This document shows positions 50,481 to 59,980 of a stretch of 64,000 nt of DNA, piece after piece; position 1 is the stretch's first letter; the number at the start of each line of letters is the position of its first letter. The position numbers and the translations under genes were made by a program. The notes beneath the pieces are model-generated. The model was not told the origin of the DNA, did no database searches, and was given only the letters and a program-made list of their open reading frames with translations. Source of the DNA: Corynebacterium halotolerans YIM 70093 = DSM 44683. Lineage in GTDB: Bacteria; Actinomycetota; Actinomycetes; Mycobacteriales; Mycobacteriaceae. Where the stretch lies: contig NC_020302.1 in the NCBI RefSeq assembly GCF_000341345.1, positions 600,075-664,074 on the forward strand. Direction: 5' to 3'.

Positions 50481-50641
50481 TTCGGTGATTCTGGGGTCTG
50501 TTTTCCCTGGTCGCTCCGGCTCCACCCCTGTTCGGGGGCTCTGTGTCCGGGGCGGGTTCTAGAGTCACTATCGAACGCCTGAACTAATGGTGTTCTGGTC
50601 CGACCCACGACTAGCCACCTTCCAGGAGGTGTCCTGCCGCC

Positions 50642-51892
50642 GTGTCCACCGCCCTGTCCGCCCCACCCGCCTACTACTCGGTCACCAACCCCGACGACCC
50701 CGTCGCCGTGGCCTCCCGCGACGTCATCCGCAAGGACTACGAACTCTGGTCCACCCTGACCCACCACCTCGATCCCGAGCAGGACAGCGACGTCCTCGCC
50801 GCCTCGCTGACCCGCAGCACCGGAATGGCCAAAAACTTCATCCAGAACAACCTCATGGCCATCCTCACCCTCGACGAACTACCCCGCCTCCGCGCCCTGC
50901 AGGAGGAGCTCTGGCACCTCGACCTGCACCGCCTCCGGGCCATCGACTCCGCCCTGGCACCCGCCGACCGCGACCACCTGCCGGAAGTCGATGAACAACT
51001 CACCGACTACCTCACCGCCACCCGCCCCAACCAGCTGGTCCCCGGAGCCCGGGCCATCCAGAACAAGATCAGGGCCATCCTCGCCGAACTCGACGACACC
51101 ATCGACACCGACGACGAGCCTTCCCAGCTGCCCGGTGAGTCCTATGCGATGACCTTCAACGCGGACGGCACCGCTGATCTCACCGCCCGGTTCAACGCCG
51201 TCGATGCCGTCGAGATCGACCTCCGTGTCCGCGCCCTCGCCGAGGCCGAGGGACTCACCCTGGCCCAGGCCCACGCCGCCCTGGTGCGGGGTGCCGACGG
51301 GGTGCGCGTCCACCTCAACGCCTACCGTGCCTCGGACGTGGAGGATGCCCCGGCATTCATCCACCGGGTCGGCTGGGTGGACAAGGCCACCACCGACACT
51401 CTGGTGGAACGGGCCTGCCACACCCGGGACATGGACGCCGCCGCCGGGATCACCACGGATTCCTACACCACACCGGATGTCCTGCGGATACATATCGAGG
51501 GCCGCGACGGGACCTGCCGGTGGCCCGGCTGCACCCGGCCGGCCACCGTCTGCCAGATGGACCACCGCATCAACCACGCCGACGGCGGCCCCACCACAGC
51601 CTCCAATCTGGTCAGCCTGTGCCAGCGCCACCACAACCTGAAGACCGCCCGGCACGCCTTCTACCACCTCAACCCCACCACCGGCGACATCATCTGGCTG
51701 TTCGCCGACGGTACCTGGGTCTACGACGAAGCCGAGGGACCACTGTCACGCACATCGAGGCTGTGGGGACAGACCCTGCATCAACGACGAGAAGAACGCC
51801 ACCACGACGCCCGGTCCAGGGCCCAACACCGCAAACGGATGAAAGACCAGGCCAACGACACACCCGAGGAGGACAGCCCACCACCGTTCTGA
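50642..51892 (+). CDS. DUF222 / HNH endonuclease domain protein
   Basis: The 416 residues have a DUF222 (13E12-type) helical region (about 20-270) and an HNH nuclease motif with CRWPGC and CQMDHRINHADGGPT, then LCQRHHNLK near 330-340. GTG 50642 follows CAGGAGGTG. Members occur in many copies in actinobacteria and are often linked to mobile DNA. The biological role of this copy is unknown. Confidence 0.88.
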   Translation: MSTALSAPPAYYSVTNPDDPVAVASRDVIRKDYELWSTLTHHLDPEQDSDVLAASLTRSTGMAKNFIQNNLMAILTLDELPRLRALQEELWHLDLHRLRAIDSALAPADRDHLPEVDEQLTDYLTATRPNQLVPGARAIQNKIRAILAELDDTIDTDDEPSQLPGESYAMTFNADGTADLTARFNAVDAVEIDLRVRALAEAEGLTLAQAHAALVRGADGVRVHLNAYRASDVEDAPAFIHRVGWVDKATTDTLVERACHTRDMDAAAGITTDSYTTPDVLRIHIEGRDGTCRWPGCTRPATVCQMDHRINHADGGPTTASNLVSLCQRHHNLKTARHAFYHLNPTTGDIIWLFADGTWVYDEAEGPLSRTSRLWGQTLHQRREERHHDARSRAQHRKRMKDQANDTPEEDSPPPF

Positions 51893-51967
51893 TCACACCG
51901 CGTGCTACATCCGACTACAGGAGGTGACCACCACAGATCTCCGTGACCGGTTTCCCGTCGAGCCCGG

Positions 51968-52746
51968 CTAAGCCGTGTTCAGCAGCCGTGGCAGTGCCTC
52001 GGCCGCCGAGTCGATGACCTCGTCGGTGGCGGAGTGCACCTCCTCCGGCGACCAGGGGAAGGAGAAGGACCGGTCGGCGATCGCGTGCATCGGCAGGTCG
52101 TTCCAGGAGTCGCCGAAGGTGTAGAGGTCGACCGCGGAACGTTCGACGCCGAGGTGTCCGGCCAGCCAGTACAGGCCGGCCGCCTTGGTGGTGCCCACGG
52201 GGACGACGTCGAGAAAGTTCTGGTTGATCACGCAGCCGACGTCGAAGGTGTCGGCCAGCCAGGACTGCAGCTTCTTCTTCAGTCCCGGGTTGTCCGGCAC
52301 CCAGATCGGCACACCGACGAACTCGCGGCCCTCGATCTCCTCGGGCGTCATCTCCCGGAAGTCGTGCAGGACGGTGTTGGTCGCCGACAGCGGGACGCGG
52401 GAGCTGAAGCGCACGTCGCGCTCGTCGAGCGCGGTGCCGTAGACGGCGATGCCGTCGACGTCGGCAAGCGACTCGACGATCCGTCGCACGGTCCCGGCCT
52501 CGAGCGTCGAGGAGTGCAGGACCCGCCGATCCCGGTCCGCGACGGCGGCTCCGGTGAAGACCACGGAGTAGTCGAAGTTGAGGTCGGTTCGTCGAGCGCG
52601 TAGCGCATCGCCCACATTGACTTGCCGGTCGCGGCGACCGCCAGATGGCCGGCCTCGCGCCAGGCACGGATAGCGGCGACCGTCTCCTCGGCCACGCCGT
52701 CGGGGAAGAGGAGGGTCCCGTCGAGGTCAAAGGCGGCGAGTTTCAT
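51968..52746 (-). pseudogene. HAD-family phosphatase (Cof type), broken by a frameshift
   Basis: The first frame from ATG 52746 reads AFDLDGTLLFPDG (motif I) and continues to KSMWAMRYALDE near residue 53. The protein then continues in another frame with LNFDYSVVFTGA and reaches the motif FGDSWNDLPM and a stop at 51968. One missing base near 52588-52592 would join them. Together they make a full-length Cof-like HAD hydrolase of about 259 residues. TACCCT lies seven bases before the ATG. The change is a true mutation or a sequencing error. Confidence 0.85.
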
Positions 52747-52796
52747 GCTGTCCAGGGTAGTTCGAGGTCGGCAGGGGCGGAACATCCCCGCAAACA

Positions 52797-52840
52797 ACGA
52801 AAATCCGGCCCGATCCACCGATGGTGGTGGACCGGGCCGG
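52797..52840. terminator. Terminator of metNI, shared with the HAD gene region
   Basis: A long stem (CCGGCCCG-A-TCCACC with complement, one mismatch) has a 6-base loop. Read on the minus strand it is followed by ATTTT, so it terminates metI transcription. Confidence 0.8.
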
Positions 52841-52860
52841 GCACAGGGGGAATCACACAG

Positions 52861-53538
52861 CTAACGCCGCATGATCTTCCTCGACAGCCAGTTGCCCAGC
52901 AGCTGGGCGAACTGGACGATGATGACGATCGCGATGACGGCGACGTAGGTGACCTCGTAGTCGAAGGCGCGGTAGCCGTAGACGATGGCGAAGTCACCGA
53001 TACCGCCGCCGCCGATGTAACCGGCCATGGCGGACATGTCGATCACGGCGATGAAGATGAAGGTGTAGCCCAGGATCAGCGGGCCGAGCGCCTCGGGGAT
53101 GATCACGGTGGTGATGATCCGCAGGGGCCCGGCGCCCATGGCGCGGGCCGCCTCGATCACGCCCGGGTTGATGGCCACGAGGTTCTGCTCGACGATGCGG
53201 GCGACGGTGAAGGTGGCGGCGATGCACATGATGAAGGTCGCCGCCTCCCGGCCGATCGTGGTGCCCACCACCGCGAGCGTCAACGGGGTGAACATCGCGA
53301 TCAGGATGATGAACGGGATGGGACGGATGAAGTTGACCAGGACATTGACCACCCAGTACAGGGGTTTGTTGCGCAGGATGCCGGCGTCGCGGGAGGTGTA
53401 GAGCAGGATGCCCAGCAGCAGGCCGAGGATGCCGCCGACGACCATGGTCACCGACACCATCACGAGCGTGTCGATGATCGACTGGACGAAGGTGGGGCCG
53501 AGCCGGTCCCAGTCGGCGGCGAGAGTGGTGACGGTCAT
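52861..53538 (-). CDS. metI: Methionine ABC transporter permease
   Basis: MetI forms the membrane channel of the methionine importer. The 225 residues contain about five helices and the permease loop EAARAMGAGPLRIITTVIIPEA near 130-151 (shown in part), which docks on MetN. The ATG overlaps the metN stop (ATGA), in the usual metN-metI order. Confidence 0.95.
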   Translation of the reverse strand: MTVTTLAADWDRLGPTFVQSIIDTLVMVSVTMVVGGILGLLLGILLYTSRDAGILRNKPLYWVVNVLVNFIRPIPFIILIAMFTPLTLAVVGTTIGREAATFIMCIAATFTVARIVEQNLVAINPGVIEAARAMGAGPLRIITTVIIPEALGPLILGYTFIFIAVIDMSAMAGYIGGGGIGDFAIVYGYRAFDYEVTYVAVIAIVIIVQFAQLLGNWLSRKIMRR

Positions 53539-54602
53539 CGGGTGATCTCCTGGATGTCGGTGGTCTGGGAGAGGGTCGAGCGGAAGTCCTCGATGGCCTG
53601 TTGCGGTCCGTTGAGGCGCACGGTCATCTTGCCGAAGGACTGCTGCTGCAGGGTGGTCACGCCACCGTGCACGATGCTTATCGACGCCCCCGTCTCCCGC
53701 AGCGCCGCGGCGGCGGCGAAGAAACCCGAGTCCTCGGTCAGATTGATGGTGAACAGGCGGCCCTCGTGGACGAGCAGATCCTCGGCCTCGACCTGGTCGG
53801 GGGTGTTGCGCAGGGCGGTGGCTACGAAGCGCTGCGCCACCGGGGTCTGCGGATGGGAGAAGACATCGTAGATGCTGCCGTACTCGACGACCTTCCCGGC
53901 CTCCATCACGGCGACCTTGTCCGCGATGGAGCGCACGACCTCCATCTCGTGGGTGATCACGATGATGGTGATGCCGAACTCCCGGTTCACCCTGCGCAGC
54001 AGCTCCAGGACCTCCTGGGTGGTCTCCGGGTCGAGCGCCGAGGTGGCCTCGTCGGCCAGCAGCAGCGAGGGGTTCGTCGCCAGCGCGCGGGCGATGCCCA
54101 CGCGCTGCTTCTGCCCGCCGGAGAGCTGCTCGGGGTAGCTGCGGCCGCGGTCTCCCAGGCCGACGAACTCGAGGAGCTCGGTGACCCGCGCCTTACGCTC
54201 CGCCTTCGGCATGCCCGCCAGTTTGAGCGGGTACTCGATGTTGCCCGCGGCGGTGCGGGAGGTGAACAGGTTGAACTGCTGGAAGATCATGCCGATCCCC
54301 GAGCGGATGCGGCGCAGCTTCCCCTCGGACATGCCGACGACGTCGGTGCCGTCGAGCAGCAGCTGGCCCGACGTGGGCACGTCCAGGCCGTTGACCATGC
54401 GGACCAGGGTGGACTTGCCGGCGCCGGAGTATCCGATGACGCCGAGGATCTCGCCGGGCTCGACGGTCAGGGTGACGCCGTCGAGTGCTGTCGTCTCGGT
54501 CTTGCCGGTGGCGAAGACCTTGGTGAGGTCACGGAACTCGACTCGGGTTCCGCTGGTTCCGTGGTGCGGTGATGCTGTCACTTGGGGGACCACTCGATTC
54601 AT
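53535..54602 (-). CDS. metN: Methionine ABC transporter ATP-binding protein
   Basis: MetN powers methionine uptake. The 355 residues have Walker A GYSGAGKST near 57-65, the Q-loop, the signature LSGGQKQR near 160 and Walker B LLLADE near 180. The C-terminal NIL domain (about 275-350) binds methionine and inhibits transport when the pool is full. Confidence 0.95.
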   Translation of the reverse strand: MNRVVPQVTASPHHGTSGTRVEFRDLTKVFATGKTETTALDGVTLTVEPGEILGVIGYSGAGKSTLVRMVNGLDVPTSGQLLLDGTDVVGMSEGKLRRIRSGIGMIFQQFNLFTSRTAAGNIEYPLKLAGMPKAERKARVTELLEFVGLGDRGRSYPEQLSGGQKQRVGIARALATNPSLLLADEATSALDPETTQEVLELLRRVNREFGITIIVITHEMEVVRSIADKVAVMEAGKVVEYGSIYDVFSHPQTPVAQRFVATALRNTPDQVEAEDLLVHEGRLFTINLTEDSGFFAAAAALRETGASISIVHGGVTTLQQQSFGKMTVRLNGPQQAIEDFRSTLSQTTDIQEITR

Positions 54603-54681
54603 GTGGGCGGGCGGGGGCGGCGGCGCGCGGCGTGCGGCTGGTGCGACGGCGGCTGCGCGATTACAACGCAGACAATGCTAA

Positions 54682-54707
54682 ACCCCGCCGCGGGAAAGCG
54701 ACGGGGT
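54682..54707 (-). terminator. Weak hairpin between metQ and metN
   Basis: ACCCCG and CGGGGT form a stem with an inner GCG pair, followed on the minus strand by TTTAG. It could cut down readthrough from metQ into metNI. Confidence 0.35.
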
Positions 54708-54726
54708 GGCACCTGCGTGGCGGGAA

Positions 54727-55617
54727 CTAACCCTGGTTGCGCTCGGCTTCCTCGAGGCGCTCGAGGATCTCGGCGAGCTCTTCCCTGGTGCGCTCGACCT
54801 CGATGGCGGTGTTCTGGGAGTCCTCGGCGACGGCGGCCATGACCTCGTCGGAGTGCCAGAGCTCGACCAGCCTGTTCAGGCGCGGGTCATCGGCGTCCTC
54901 GGCGCGGGTGACGAAGACGTTGATGTACGGCTCGGCCTGCTCGGAGTTCGGGTCGTCATGGAAGACGGCGGACTCGGGGTCGATGCCGGCGCGGTCCAGC
55001 CAGGAGTTGTTGATGATCGCCGGGCGGCCCTCGCCGTAGGCGGCCGGGGTCTGGGCGGCGTCAACCGGGGTGACGGAGACCTGCGAGGCCTCCTCGTCGA
55101 TGTCGGCCGGGGTCGGGGTGACCAGGCCCTCCTCACGCAGGGTGACCAGACCGGCCTGGACCAGCACGTTGATGGCGCGGCCCTGGTTGGACGGGTCGTT
55201 CGGGATGGCGACGGACTCGCCCTCGATGCCGTCGAGGGAGTCGTGGCCCTGCCAGAACAGATCCAGCGGATAGATCTCGGTGGCGCCGATGGCCACGAGA
55301 TCGTCACCCGCGCCGACGTTGTACTCGGCGAGGAACTTCAGGTGCTGGAACTTGTTGACGTCGATCTGGTCCTGGGACAGCGCCTGGTTCGGGGTGTTGT
55401 AGTCGGAGAAGTTCTCGATCTGCAGCTCGATGCCATCCTCGGCGGCGACCTCCTCGAAGACGGCCCAGGCCTGCTGGGAGGCGTCGGTGGTGCCGATGCG
55501 GATCGGGCCGTCGGCGGCGGCGTCGCCGCCCTCGGACCCGGAGTCGGAGCAGGCGACCAGGCCGGTGGCGGCGAGGGCCGCGGCAGCGGAGCTGGCCAGG
55601 ATGCGACGGAGCTTCAT
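54727..55617 (-). CDS. metQ: Methionine-binding lipoprotein
   Basis: MetQ is the extracytoplasmic binding protein of the MetNIQ importer. The 296 residues start with a lipoprotein signal (lipobox LVAC near 20-23) and belong to the NlpA family, with RIGTTDAS near the mature N-terminus and PNDPSNQGRAINVLVQAGL near 150-168. ATG 55617 is chosen for the signal peptide. A McbR-like box lies 59 bases upstream. Confidence 0.93.
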   Translation of the reverse strand: MKLRRILASSAAAALAATGLVACSDSGSEGGDAAADGPIRIGTTDASQQAWAVFEEVAAEDGIELQIENFSDYNTPNQALSQDQIDVNKFQHLKFLAEYNVGAGDDLVAIGATEIYPLDLFWQGHDSLDGIEGESVAIPNDPSNQGRAINVLVQAGLVTLREEGLVTPTPADIDEEASQVSVTPVDAAQTPAAYGEGRPAIINNSWLDRAGIDPESAVFHDDPNSEQAEPYINVFVTRAEDADDPRLNRLVELWHSDEVMAAVAEDSQNTAIEVERTREELAEILERLEEAERNQG

Positions 55618-55675
55618 GGGATCGTGTCCTTCAGGTTGGGGGATGCGTCCGATAGTTGAGAAATCTAGCACTGGC

Positions 55676-55691
55676 TGTACCGCTCTGTCTA
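55676..55691. promoter_or_regulatory. McbR-like operator upstream of metQ
   Basis: TGTAC-N6-GTCTA (reverse: TAGAC-N6-GTACA) matches the known McbR box TAGAC-N6-GTCTA in 9 of 10 positions in its better half and 8 overall. It agrees in 14 of 16 bases with the box before metX. McbR represses sulfur and methionine genes in corynebacteria. Confidence 0.65.
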
Positions 55692-55914
55692 GTTCCTGGT
55701 CTGGTGCCCCTGTTTCCCCGGGCAGGGATGTTCGAATGCCGTTAGGAACGGGGCATGAGGGTCACCGGCGGGGCACCCTTGAAGCTGGCACCGGCTCGAC
55801 CCCGCAGGGGCCGCGACGCGGTGAAATTCACCGAGTCCACCGCCGAACGGGGGTCTGTTCCACCGCCTTCGGTGCCGAGTTGATCCTGAGCGCACCCACC
55901 GGCCAGGCGGGCCG

Positions 55915-56118
55915 TCAGAGCCGGTCGCGGATCAGCTCGATGATCATCAGGACGACGGCGGCGATGACCGTGCCCGCCAGCCACACGCCGAGGAAGAAGA
56001 GGACATCGCCGAGGGCGAACGGGGTGTCCCTGGTCAGCACGGTCGAGAGCAGGGCGATGACCACCGCGATGGTCGCGGCGGTCGGCACCTTGACGATGAA
56101 GTAGTCGAGGGCGGTCAT
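55915..56118 (-). CDS. Small two-helix membrane protein
   Basis: The 67-residue protein has membrane helices near 12-29 and 37-60 and a charged end RDRL. TACCCT lies six bases before the ATG at 56118. The 220 bases between it and metQ hold only the metQ promoter and the McbR-like box. The function is unknown. Confidence 0.65.
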   Translation of the reverse strand: MTALDYFIVKVPTAATIAVVIALLSTVLTRDTPFALGDVLFFLGVWLAGTVIAAVVLMIIELIRDRL

Positions 56119-56300
56119 GTTCCAAGGGTAGCCCGGGGGCCGGGGAGCGCCGGATCACCCGTGACGAACCACGGACGCTCCGCGCCGTTTCGGCGACGGA
56201 TGCCCGGAAACCGTCCCGTACCCGCCACACCCGCCCACCACCACGTGGAATGACAAAAACAGCCGTCCCAGCGGCGGAACGGTCTGGTAGATGTGGGGGA

Positions 56301-56750
56301 GTGAACCCCGTCTCCCCCAAACTCACCGTGGCCCGCTATATCGGGCGTCTGCCCTGGTTCATCCTGCCGGCCATCGCCTTCGCCGTGCTCGCCGTGCTGG
56401 TCAGCCCCTGGTTCTGGCTCGGTGCCGGAGTGGCCGTCGCCCTGCTGGTCTGGCAGGTGTGGCTCATCCCCGCCCAGGTGAAGCTGCTCGGGTGGAAGGA
56501 GACGGGCGACGAGCTGCTCATCACGAAGGGCAGGTTGTGGCACACTTTCACGGTCGTGCCCTACGGCCGCATCCAGTTCGTCGACGTCACCGCCGGCCCC
56601 GTCGAACGCTCGCTGGGCATGAAGACCCTCAAGCTCCACACCGCCTCATCGACGTCCGACTCCACCGTCGAGGGGCTGCCCGAGGGCGAGGCCGACGCCC
56701 TGCGCGACCGGCTGGCCGTCAAGGCCAGGGAGAGGATGAGCGGGCTGTGA
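56301..56750 (+). CDS. Bacterial PH domain membrane protein (short)
   Basis: The 149 residues have two membrane helices near 14-30 and 35-52, followed by a bacterial PH (bPH2, DUF304-like) domain. GTG 56301 has TAGATG seven bases upstream, suggesting a leaderless mRNA. Its stop overlaps the next gene (GTGA). The pair resembles YdbS and YdbT of Bacillus, whose roles in the membrane are unclear. Confidence 0.82.
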   Translation: MNPVSPKLTVARYIGRLPWFILPAIAFAVLAVLVSPWFWLGAGVAVALLVWQVWLIPAQVKLLGWKETGDELLITKGRLWHTFTVVPYGRIQFVDVTAGPVERSLGMKTLKLHTASSTSDSTVEGLPEGEADALRDRLAVKARERMSGL

Positions 56751-58243
56751 CCGGGCCGGACAATGAATCCCTCCAGGAACCCACCGGTGCCACCGCGGCC
56801 GCGGAGGAGTACCCCTACCGCCGGGTGCACCGGCTGACCCCGTTGCTGCGCTTCTGGACGGTGATTCTCGCGCTGCTGGCCGTGGCGGTGGTCAACATCA
56901 ACCTCACCGTCGTCTCCACGATGTGGGCCTACCTCACCGGCGGGAACATCCTGCCCATCCTCGCCGGCGTCGGCGTCTTCGTCGCCATCTGCGGGATCCT
57001 CTGGCTGGCCTCCCAGATCTGGTGGAAGGCCACCGGCTACCGTCTGACCGACGAGGAGGTCTCGCTGAAACGCGGTGTGCTCTCCCGGCAGCTGCGCACC
57101 GCCCGTTACGACCGCATCCAGGCCGTCGACGTCGTCGAGTCCGTCATCGCGCGCATCTTCCGGTTGGCGTCGGTGCGCGTGGAGACCGCCGGCGGCGGCA
57201 GCTCCGTCATCGAGATCGCCTACCTGGCCCGCGCCGACGCCGAGTCCCTGCGCGCCGAGCTGCTTGCCCGGGTCCACGGCCCGTCGGCCGCCCACCCACG
57301 GGATCCGGCGGATACGACGGATTCCAGCGCAGTCCCGGGCTCCGCGGCGACCCCGCCTCCTGCGGGGTGGCGGGGGAACGAGACCGGCGAGGAGCTCGTC
57401 CCCGTCATCCCGATCGCCCGCTCCCTGACGGGCGCAGGGCTGCGGGGAGCCACCATCGTCGGTGTGCTCACCACGGTCCTGCTCTTCGTGCTGCCGGTGC
57501 CCCTCGCCACCGTCATCCCGATCCTCGTCGGTTTCTTCCCCGCCATCTGGAATCAGATCGACCGCAGCTGGAAGTTCACCGCCCGACTCGACGGCACCGG
57601 GGAACAGACGGTGCTCAACCTCTCCTACGGCCTGGCCGACCGCCGACGCCAGTCCATCCCGCTGCGGCGCATCCACGGCGTGAGCGTCCACCAACCGACC
57701 CTGTGGCGCCCGCTGGGCTGGTGGATGGTCTCCGTCTCGGTCGTCGGCTACGGTGCCGAGACCGACAAGTCGACGGGCACCTCCAACATCCTGCCCGTCG
57801 GTTCCCGCGACCGGGCGGCGCAGCTGCTGGCGCTGGTCTCCCCGCTCGACGCGGACGCGGTGGAGGAGATCGCCCGCCCCGAGGGACACACCCGGCCCAC
57901 CTTCACCTCGCCGCGGGTGGCGCGCTGGGTCTCACCCGTCGACCGGCAGCAGCAGGCGGTCACGCTGCGTGACGACGCCGTGGTCATCCACCGCGGGCGC
58001 ATCCGCCGCAGCGTCTCGGTCATCGGTCCGTCGCACATCCAGGAGGTCACCCTGCGCCGCGGGCCGCTGCAGCGGGTGGCCGACCTGTGCACCGTCCGCC
58101 TCGACCTGGTGCCCGGGCCCGTCGGCATGTCCGGCGAGGACCTCAGTGGCGACGACGGCCAGGCTCTGCTCGAGATCCTGCGGCACCGCCGGCTGCCGGA
58201 TATGGTGCCGGGCGCCGAAGGGCCGCAACCCGGCCGGGACTGA
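56747..58243 (+). CDS. Bacterial PH domain membrane protein (YdbT-like)
   Basis: The 498 residues contain membrane helix pairs near 38-90 and 225-260 and three bPH2 repeats (about 90-175, 285-365 and 395-490), each with a RIQ- or RIHG-type strand. The GTG start overlaps the shorter PH gene. The two proteins probably form a complex. Confidence 0.85.
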   Translation: MTGPDNESLQEPTGATAAAEEYPYRRVHRLTPLLRFWTVILALLAVAVVNINLTVVSTMWAYLTGGNILPILAGVGVFVAICGILWLASQIWWKATGYRLTDEEVSLKRGVLSRQLRTARYDRIQAVDVVESVIARIFRLASVRVETAGGGSSVIEIAYLARADAESLRAELLARVHGPSAAHPRDPADTTDSSAVPGSAATPPPAGWRGNETGEELVPVIPIARSLTGAGLRGATIVGVLTTVLLFVLPVPLATVIPILVGFFPAIWNQIDRSWKFTARLDGTGEQTVLNLSYGLADRRRQSIPLRRIHGVSVHQPTLWRPLGWWMVSVSVVGYGAETDKSTGTSNILPVGSRDRAAQLLALVSPLDADAVEEIARPEGHTRPTFTSPRVARWVSPVDRQQQAVTLRDDAVVIHRGRIRRSVSVIGPSHIQEVTLRRGPLQRVADLCTVRLDLVPGPVGMSGEDLSGDDGQALLEILRHRRLPDMVPGAEGPQPGRD

Positions 58244-58252
58244 GCTGCCCGC

Positions 58253-58723
58253 TCACACCCCGCCGGGGAACCCCAGCTGCCGCCACGCCTCGTAGGTGGC
58301 CACGGCGGCCGAATTCGACAGATTCATCGACCGCCGCCCCGGGATCATCGGGATGCGCACCTCGCCGGTGAGCCGCGGGTGCGCGAGGTGCTCCTCCGGC
58401 AGACCGGTGGGCTCGGTGCCGAAGAGCAGCGCGTCGCCCTCACGCCAGGACACGTCGGTGTGCCAGGTGGTCGACCGGGTGGTGAAGGCGAAGACGCGCG
58501 AATCCGGTAGCGCGGCGAGGCAGGCGTCGAGATCCGGGTGGACGGTGACGTCGGCGAGATCGTGGTAGTCCAGCCCCGCACGGCGCAGGTGCTTCTCGGT
58601 CAGATCGAAGCCGAGCGGCTCGACCAGGTGCAGGTGGGCGCCCGTTCCCGCGCACATGCGGATGGCGTTGCCGGTGTTGGGCGGGATCACCGGATTGTCG
58701 AAGATGACATGCAGCTCGGTCAT
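58253..58723 (-). CDS. trmL: tRNA (cytidine(34)-2'-O)-methyltransferase
   Basis: TrmL methylates the wobble ribose of leucine tRNAs. The 156 residues belong to the SPOUT class with LHVIFDNPVIPPNTGNAIR at the start, FGTEPTGLP near 100 and the knot segment SMNLSNSAAVATYEA near 131-145. ATG 58723 has TAAACT seven bases upstream, suggesting a leaderless mRNA. It is divergent from folD. Confidence 0.93.
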   Translation of the reverse strand: MTELHVIFDNPVIPPNTGNAIRMCAGTGAHLHLVEPLGFDLTEKHLRRAGLDYHDLADVTVHPDLDACLAALPDSRVFAFTTRSTTWHTDVSWREGDALLFGTEPTGLPEEHLAHPRLTGEVRIPMIPGRRSMNLSNSAAVATYEAWRQLGFPGGV

Positions 58724-58764
58724 GGGCTGCAGTTTAGGTGGGGGTAGATGGAATAATGGCATTC

Positions 58765-59619
58765 GTGACTGCGATCAAACTTGACGGAAAGCTCTACCAG
58801 AACGAGATCTTCGAGGACCTGACCACCCGCGTGGCCGCCCTCCGGGAGAAGGGGATCGTGCCCGGCCTGGCCACCGTGCTGGTCGGCGACGACCCGGCCT
58901 CCCACTCCTACGTGAAGATGAAGCACCGGGACTGCGAGAAGATCGGCATCAACTCGATCCGCAAGGATCTGCCGGCCGATGTCTCCCAGGAGGAGCTCAA
59001 CGCGGTCATCGACGAGCTCAACGCCGACGACGCCTGCACCGGTTACATCGTGCAGCTGCCGCTGCCGAAGCACCTCGACGAGAACGCCGTGCTCGCGCGC
59101 ATCGACCCGGCCAAGGACGCCGACGGCCTGCACCCGGTCAACCTGGGCAAGCTCGTGCTCAACGAACCGGCCCCGCTGCCGTGCACCCCGAACGGCGCCA
59201 TCCACCTGCTGCGCCGCTTCGGCGTCGAGCTGGACGGCGCGAAGGTCGTCGTCATCGGCCGCGGCGTGACCGTCGGCCGCCCGATCGGGCTGCTGCTCAC
59301 CCGCCGCTCCGAGAACTCCACCGTGACCCTGTGCCACACCGGTACCAGGGACCTGGCCGCCGAAACCCGCGCGGCGGACGTCATCGTCGCCGCCGCCGGC
59401 CGGCCGCACATGCTCACCGCCGACATGGTCAAGCCGGGCGCGGCCATTCTCGACGTCGGCGTCTCCCGCGTCGACGGCAAACTCGCCGGTGACGTCCACC
59501 CCGACGTGTGGGAGGTGGCCGGCGCGGTCTCCCCCAACCCGGGCGGCGTCGGCCCGCTGACGCGTGCCTTCCTGGTGCGCAACGTCGTCGAGCGGGCCGA
59601 ACTGCTGGCCTCGCGGTAG
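58765..59619 (+). CDS. folD: Methylene-THF dehydrogenase / methenyl-THF cyclohydrolase
   Basis: FolD interconverts one-carbon forms of tetrahydrofolate. The 284 residues have the catalytic lysine in [17 protein letters not shown] near 50-66, the conserved VQLPLPKHL near 96 and [14 protein letters not shown] near 164. GTG 58765 is chosen: AATAAT lies seven bases upstream, whereas the ATG at 58756 would leave no promoter spacing. Confidence 0.95.
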   Translation: MTAIKLDGKLYQNEIFEDLTTRVAALREKGIVPGLATVLVGDDPASHSYVKMKHRDCEKIGINSIRKDLPADVSQEELNAVIDELNADDACTGYIVQLPLPKHLDENAVLARIDPAKDADGLHPVNLGKLVLNEPAPLPCTPNGAIHLLRRFGVELDGAKVVVIGRGVTVGRPIGLLLTRRSENSTVTLCHTGTRDLAAETRAADVIVAAAGRPHMLTADMVKPGAAILDVGVSRVDGKLAGDVHPDVWEVAGAVSPNPGGVGPLTRAFLVRNVVERAELLASR

Positions 59620-59620
59620 C

Positions 59621-59953
59621 ATGTCCGACGACCCGTCCCTGAGCCTGGACAACCCCCACGACCTGGGGACGAAGCCCTCCCCGCTACCGCGTGCGCTGCA
59701 GTGGGCGGGGCTGGCGGCATTCCTCGTCGCACTCGTCGTCGCCAGCGGTTTCGCGGTCACCGAACACTGGCGCCGCGCCACATTCACCCTGGGAGCGGCG
59801 ATGATCTGGCTGGCGCTGCTGCGCCTGACCTGCGACTCGCGGATCCTGGGGGTCTTCGCCGTGCGCTCGCGCCGCTTCGACGCCCTCTTCTGCACCGTCC
59901 TGGGCGGGGTGATGGTCTTCCTCTCGGCCTCGGTCGACGCGCTGGGAAGCTGA
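59621..59953 (+). CDS. DUF3017 membrane protein
   Basis: The 110 residues have about three membrane helices (about 28-47, 54-70 and 86-105), as in DUF3017 proteins that follow folD in actinobacteria. The ATG lies one base after the folD stop, so it is translated from the folD mRNA. The function is unknown. Confidence 0.82.
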   Translation: MSDDPSLSLDNPHDLGTKPSPLPRALQWAGLAAFLVALVVASGFAVTEHWRRATFTLGAAMIWLALLRLTCDSRILGVFAVRSRRFDALFCTVLGGVMVFLSASVDALGS

Positions 59954-59980
59954 CGCCCGGGGCCGGCCGGCTGTCCCGGC

